This document shows, piece after piece, positions 32,259 to 35,137 of a stretch of 35,137 nt of DNA (the stretch's first letter is position 1; every line of letters starts with the position of its first letter). A model generated the notes under the pieces. That model made no database searches and had not been told where the DNA came from. It saw only the letters and a list, made by a program, of their open reading frames with translations. The position numbers were made by a program, and so were the translations under genes. The stretch spans positions 1-35,137 of the forward strand of contig JAJDUM010000127.1 of the NCBI GenBank assembly GCA_022826645.1, given 5' to 3'. Source of the DNA: Candidatus Poribacteria bacterium (GTDB lineage: Bacteria > Poribacteria > WGA-4E > PCPOR2b).

Positions 32259-33446
32259 ATGAATTCTTTTTTCCAAATTGCTCAAAAGCGGAGAAAAAAG
32301 GTTATAGGACTAATGTCCGGTACTTCTGTCGATGGTGTTGATGCGGCACTTGTCGAAATTCAGGATAACGGTTTAGAGACCCGTGTTGAGCTAATTGCCT
32401 TCCATACACACGCCTTTGGATCGGAAGTCAGAGCGCGTATCTTCGATCTTTTCCAGCCGGAGACAAGCAGCGTAGACGAAATTTGCCAGATGAACTTTCT
32501 TATTGGGAAAGTTTTTGCAGAAGCGGCCCTGTCGGTCGTTTCCGATGCAGGATTGGAGATGGAAGAGATAGACCTGATCGGTTCGCATGGACAGACTGTC
32601 TATCACCTTCCACCACAGGCGGAGGCGGAATACGTCCCGTCCACACTACAACTCGGAGAACCGGCGGTCATCGCATATCGGACTGGCGTGCCGACAATTG
32701 CGAATTTCCGGGTTGCAGATCTTGCAGCAGGTGGGCAGGGGGCACCATTGGTGCCGTATGTTGATTTTCTGCTGTATCGGCAAACCGATCGCACAATTGC
32801 CTTGCAGAATATTGGAGGGATTTCCAACGTGACACTCATCCCCGCGAGGGCATCTAGCTCGGACGTTATTGCCTCAGATACAGGACCGGGGAACATGATT
32901 ATCGATTCGATTATGGAAATGCTTACCGATGGAGCGGAAAAGTACGACAATGCGGGTCAATATGCTTCGCGGGGAGACGTTTCTGAGCCGCTGCTCGCGG
33001 AGTGGTTGAAACACCCCTTTATCGCAGCAGCTCCTCCTAAGACCACAGGACGGGAAGCCTTTGGCAGAGAGTTCGCACAGCAAGCACTAGAGCAAGCAAA
33101 AACCCAAAGATTGGCATCGACGGACCTCGTTGCTACCTTGACTGCGTTCACCGCACAGACAATCTCCGACTACTATCGCCGATTTCTGTTCCCGTACTTT
33201 TCCGTGGACGGGATTTATATCAGTGGGGGAGGCTGTCATAATCGCACGTTAATGCGGCATTTAGAGACGCTATTCCAACCGGTGCCGCTGTTTTCGGCTG
33301 ATGCTATCGGGGTTCCGGGCGATGCCAAAGAAGCAATTGCTTTCGCTGTCCTTGCTAATGAAGCGGTTCATGGGCATCCGACAAACCTACCACAGGTCAC
33401 GGGGGCATTGCAACCGATGGTGCTCGGGACATTCTCTCCCGCTTGA
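32259..33446 (+). CDS. anmK: Anhydro-N-acetylmuramic acid kinase
   Basis: A 395-residue AnmK, which hydrolyses and phosphorylates 1,6-anhydro-MurNAc to MurNAc 6-phosphate during wall recycling. The ATP and sugar motifs are clear: VIGLMSGTSVDGVDAAL at about 15-31, GSHGQTVYH, GEPAVIA, NIGGISNVTLI, SDTGPGNMIID and the late YISGGGCHN. I start it at the ATG at 32259, with AGGGGAG just upstream; the frame is open back to 32145, overlapping namZ, but that part is not kinase-like. It ends the long plus-strand run and is followed by a strong terminator. Its pairing with NamZ points to MurNAc salvage. Confidence 0.95.
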   Translation: MNSFFQIAQKRRKKVIGLMSGTSVDGVDAALVEIQDNGLETRVELIAFHTHAFGSEVRARIFDLFQPETSSVDEICQMNFLIGKVFAEAALSVVSDAGLEMEEIDLIGSHGQTVYHLPPQAEAEYVPSTLQLGEPAVIAYRTGVPTIANFRVADLAAGGQGAPLVPYVDFLLYRQTDRTIALQNIGGISNVTLIPARASSSDVIASDTGPGNMIIDSIMEMLTDGAEKYDNAGQYASRGDVSEPLLAEWLKHPFIAAAPPKTTGREAFGREFAQQALEQAKTQRLASTDLVATLTAFTAQTISDYYRRFLFPYFSVDGIYISGGGCHNRTLMRHLETLFQPVPLFSADAIGVPGDAKEAIAFAVLANEAVHGHPTNLPQVTGALQPMVLGTFSPA

Positions 33447-33466
33447 AGTCGTCGCCCCGGCAGCAA

Positions 33467-33504
33467 AGAAGCCGAGTTTTTGCGGAAAAACTCGGCTTCT
33501 CTCT
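33467..33504 (+). terminator. Strong hairpin terminator after anmK
   Basis: A perfect 15-bp stem, AGAAGCCGAGTTTTT at 33467-33481 and its complement at 33486-33500, with a GCGG loop, sits 20 bases after the anmK stop. The stem carries its own T and A runs, so it can work in both directions and may also stop the convergent dehydrogenase gene ending at 33555. Confidence 0.8.
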
Positions 33505-33554
33505 ACGCGTTGTGGTCTCTTTCTCTACGAGCTGCGATTTCTAACGACTGTCGT

Positions 33555-34448
33555 TCAACCCCTTCCGGGGAAGGTAAGTTCAGCAACGCCAGATTTGTCC
33601 AATTCGCCTTTGCCAAGCACGATCATTCTATCGTACTGCTTTTTGGTCGCATCGGCAAGAGGAAGGTTCAAGCCAGCGTCCTCGGCAAGGTCGAGGGCGA
33701 TGCCCGAATCTTTGGACGCGTGCGCTGCGGAAAAGTAACATTCATGGTCGCGAGCCTCCATGTCTTCGCCGTCTGTTTCCAAGACACGAGAGTTGGCTCC
33801 GGTTTGGGCGAACACCTCCTGCAGCATACCAAGATCTAAGCCAAGTGCCGCACCGAGCCCAAGTCCTTCCGCCAAGCCCGCCGTGTTGATGTTCATAACC
33901 ATATTTACAAGCGCCTTGACTTGAGCAGCCTGTCCAGCATGACCGATATAACGCAGAGAAACGCTCATTGAATCGAGAATTGGTTTGGCGTCGTTGAAGA
34001 CTGCCTCTTTCCCTCCGCACATCAGATAGAGGGTGCCTTCCCGTGCTTGGGTGATACTGCTCGCCATACATCCCTCAAGGCTCGACGCACCATGCTTCTC
34101 TGCCAGTTGTTCGACATCCACGTGAACCTGTGGCGAAATTGTTGCACAGTTGATAAATGTCGTCCCGCTTGCCCCTTTGAGCAAACTATCTTCCGCATCC
34201 TCTGAGAAGATTTGCCGCATAGCGTTGTCATCTGTAACAACGGTGATAATGTAATCCGAGAGTTCTGTCACGCGTGCAAGCTGATCCGTTGCTTCCGCAC
34301 CGATCTCTTCGCCCAACGATGTCGCACGTCCAGCATCCACGTCGTAGACAGCAACGACCGAAAATCCTTCATCATTTAAGTGGCGTGCGATGTTTGCTCC
34401 CATCCTGCCCACGCCTACAACGCCGATTTTGTAATCTGAGTTTGCCAT
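33555..34448 (-). CDS. 3-hydroxyisobutyrate dehydrogenase-like NAD(P)-dependent oxidoreductase
   Basis: A 297-residue beta-hydroxyacid dehydrogenase. The NAD(P)-binding fold starts KIGVVGVGRMGANIARHL with GxGxxG, followed by YIITVVTDDNAM near 67. The catalytic Lys lies in AQVKALVNMVMNINTAGLAE near 175-195, and the helical C-domain ends normally. The substrate loop usually written DAPVSGG is replaced by EGCMASSITQAREG, while GTLYLMCGG is kept, so the substrate may differ from hydroxyisobutyrate or tartronate semialdehyde. AGGAGGAAAAC precedes the ATG, a strong site. It is a single gene, convergent with anmK. Confidence 0.9.
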   Translation of the reverse strand: MANSDYKIGVVGVGRMGANIARHLNDEGFSVVAVYDVDAGRATSLGEEIGAEATDQLARVTELSDYIITVVTDDNAMRQIFSEDAEDSLLKGASGTTFINCATISPQVHVDVEQLAEKHGASSLEGCMASSITQAREGTLYLMCGGKEAVFNDAKPILDSMSVSLRYIGHAGQAAQVKALVNMVMNINTAGLAEGLGLGAALGLDLGMLQEVFAQTGANSRVLETDGEDMEARDHECYFSAAHASKDSGIALDLAEDAGLNLPLADATKKQYDRMIVLGKGELDKSGVAELTFPGRG

Positions 34449-34485
34449 GTTTTCCTCCTATCGTTTGGTCATACGTGAAAATTGG

Positions 34486-34511
34486 TAGGAAACGCAGATC
34501 TGCGCTCCCTA
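34486..34511. repeat. Imperfect 26-bp palindrome with CGCAGATCTGCG core
   Basis: The core CGCAGATCTGCG at 34493-34504 is a perfect 12-bp palindrome, and the outer TAGG/CCTA also pair, with mismatches between. It lies between the dehydrogenase start and the truncated gene, and looks like a small palindromic repeat rather than an operator. Confidence 0.5.
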
Positions 34512-34514
34512 TTT

Positions 34515-34999
34515 CTACTGAGGACGTTGAATATTCTTCCTCGAAGCATCACCATCTTGGTCAATACTTCTAAGCAGCAGCCTACCCAAAGAAGTGATAT
34601 CATAACCGTGAGCCTTCAACATCCCTGTTTCTGTATCAAATTCTGGTAATTTTTCCTGTTCTGGTTCTTCAAACCTGAGATTAAGTAAACCTAAGCGGCC
34701 GAGGTTCGCTTCGTAAGTTTCATGAATCGCATGTTTATCAACTTCTTCTTGTGAAAATCCCAAATGAACGCTCGGTTTATTCAGGTTATGTTTACTCAAA
34801 AACTCGAAATGTTGATCCATGGGCATTGAGTAAGCCTTTAAAATAAGTACTTCAACATCGTTTAACTCATCGAGTAGAAACAACAACCGTTTGTACGCGA
34901 TATGTTCTAAATCCTCATTTGTTAAACTATTCTTTAATAAGGATGCTATGTATTCAATTCGCTCTTCTGATAGTGCCCGGGCTGCTTGCAGAAATCCAT
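34515..34999 (-). pseudogene. 5'-truncated gene of unknown function, cut by an IS element
   Basis: An open frame of about 161 codons ends at 34515 and can be read upstream to 34999, where IS sequence begins; it then reaches a stop at 35015-35013 without a native start. A TTG at 34886 is the first possible start but lies inside the conserved-looking region (ERIEYIASLLKNSLTNEDLE, then YKRLLFLLDELNDVEVLIL). The product is acidic, helical and without membrane segments or a known motif; I cannot name the family. The intact protein was longer at its N-terminus. It is probably inactive unless an internal start is used. Confidence 0.65.
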
Positions 35000-35137
35000 T
35001 GAAGTGCCAACGTTAATTTAGACCACAAATCGTTGACTTTAAGACAAGTATTGTTGTTCAAATTCCACCGGCGTCAAGTAGCCTAACGCCGAGTGAGGTC
35101 GTTTCTGGTTGTAAACCTGTACAATAAAATGCCCGAT
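35000..35137 (-). mobile_element. Right-edge IS3-family element (partial)
   Basis: Transposase coding begins (in reverse) at 35039 and the non-coding end extends to TGAAGTGCC at 35000-35008, with TTTAGACCAC inside, in the style of IS3-family terminal repeats (TG at the tip). The other end lies outside the window, so target duplication and length cannot be tested. Confidence 0.65.
35039..35137 (-). CDS. IS3-family transposase OrfB, C-terminal fragment
   Basis: The last 32 codons of an IS3-type DDE transposase: the frame reads YNQKRPHSALGYLTPVEFEQ near its end and stops at TAA (35041-35039). This PHSALGYLTPxEF tail is diagnostic of the rve integrase core of IS3-family OrfB, and lies just after the catalytic Glu region. 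The rest, including the DDE residues, is outside the window. Confidence 0.9.
   Translation of the reverse strand: MGHFIVQVYNQKRPHSALGYLTPVEFEQQYLS

Overview
The window reads as a fragment of a diderm bacterial chromosome of middling GC content. LolA, a lipobox protein, a GT9 glycosyltransferase and a TonB-like membrane anchor all imply an outer membrane. Phytanoyl-CoA-dioxygenase-type, Gfo/Idh, ThuA, sugar-isomerase, M42 and YfbK-like genes side by side, plus short intergenic palindromes, resemble genomes such as Candidatus Poribacteria or Latescibacterota. That placement is an inference from gene style, not a proven taxonomy. No rRNA, tRNA or CRISPR array was seen, and no gene-free stretch exceeds 300 bases.

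Layout. 1-139: the 5' end of an IS3-type element leaving the window to the left. 183-4429: small metabolic genes on both strands (amidase, repeat coiled-coil membrane protein, sugar isomerase-like TIM barrel, nucleoside hydrolase, TPR lipoprotein). 4670-10846: plus-strand block with ThuA, the coupled recX-alaS pair, two membrane or stress-type small proteins, a strong terminator and larB. 11006-15887: a GT9 glycosyltransferase, a TonB-like/VWA (YfbK) fusion, an M42 aminopeptidase and a gamma-glutamylcyclotransferase-like gene. 15918-18395: an orphan multi-TM GAF histidine kinase. 18468-21764: minus-strand cluster of a PhnZ-like HD oxygenase, a Gfo/Idh dehydrogenase, a PhyH dioxygenase and a VOC protein, which may form an oxidative catabolic pathway, possibly for an organophosphonate.

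21976-33446 is a long plus-strand run: an unknown protein with a very good promoter, lolA, pgsA, thpR, recA, rtcA, a beta-lactamase-fold hydrolase, a CASTOR/POLLUX-like channel coupled to an MscS channel, namZ and anmK, closed by a 15-bp-stem terminator. It combines envelope lipid and lipoprotein handling, RNA-end chemistry around recA, ion or osmotic channels and MurNAc recycling. 33555-34448 is a beta-hydroxyacid-dehydrogenase-like gene on the minus strand. 34515-34999 is the remnant of a gene cut at its 5' side by another IS3-family element, whose transposase C-terminus runs off the right edge.

Most interesting points: the PhnZ-like/PhyH pair with a triple-hairpin intercistronic region, recA separated from recX-alaS and flanked by RNA-end enzymes, the coupled CASTOR-like/MscS channel pair, the TonB-like/YfbK fusion, and several families of palindromic intergenic elements.
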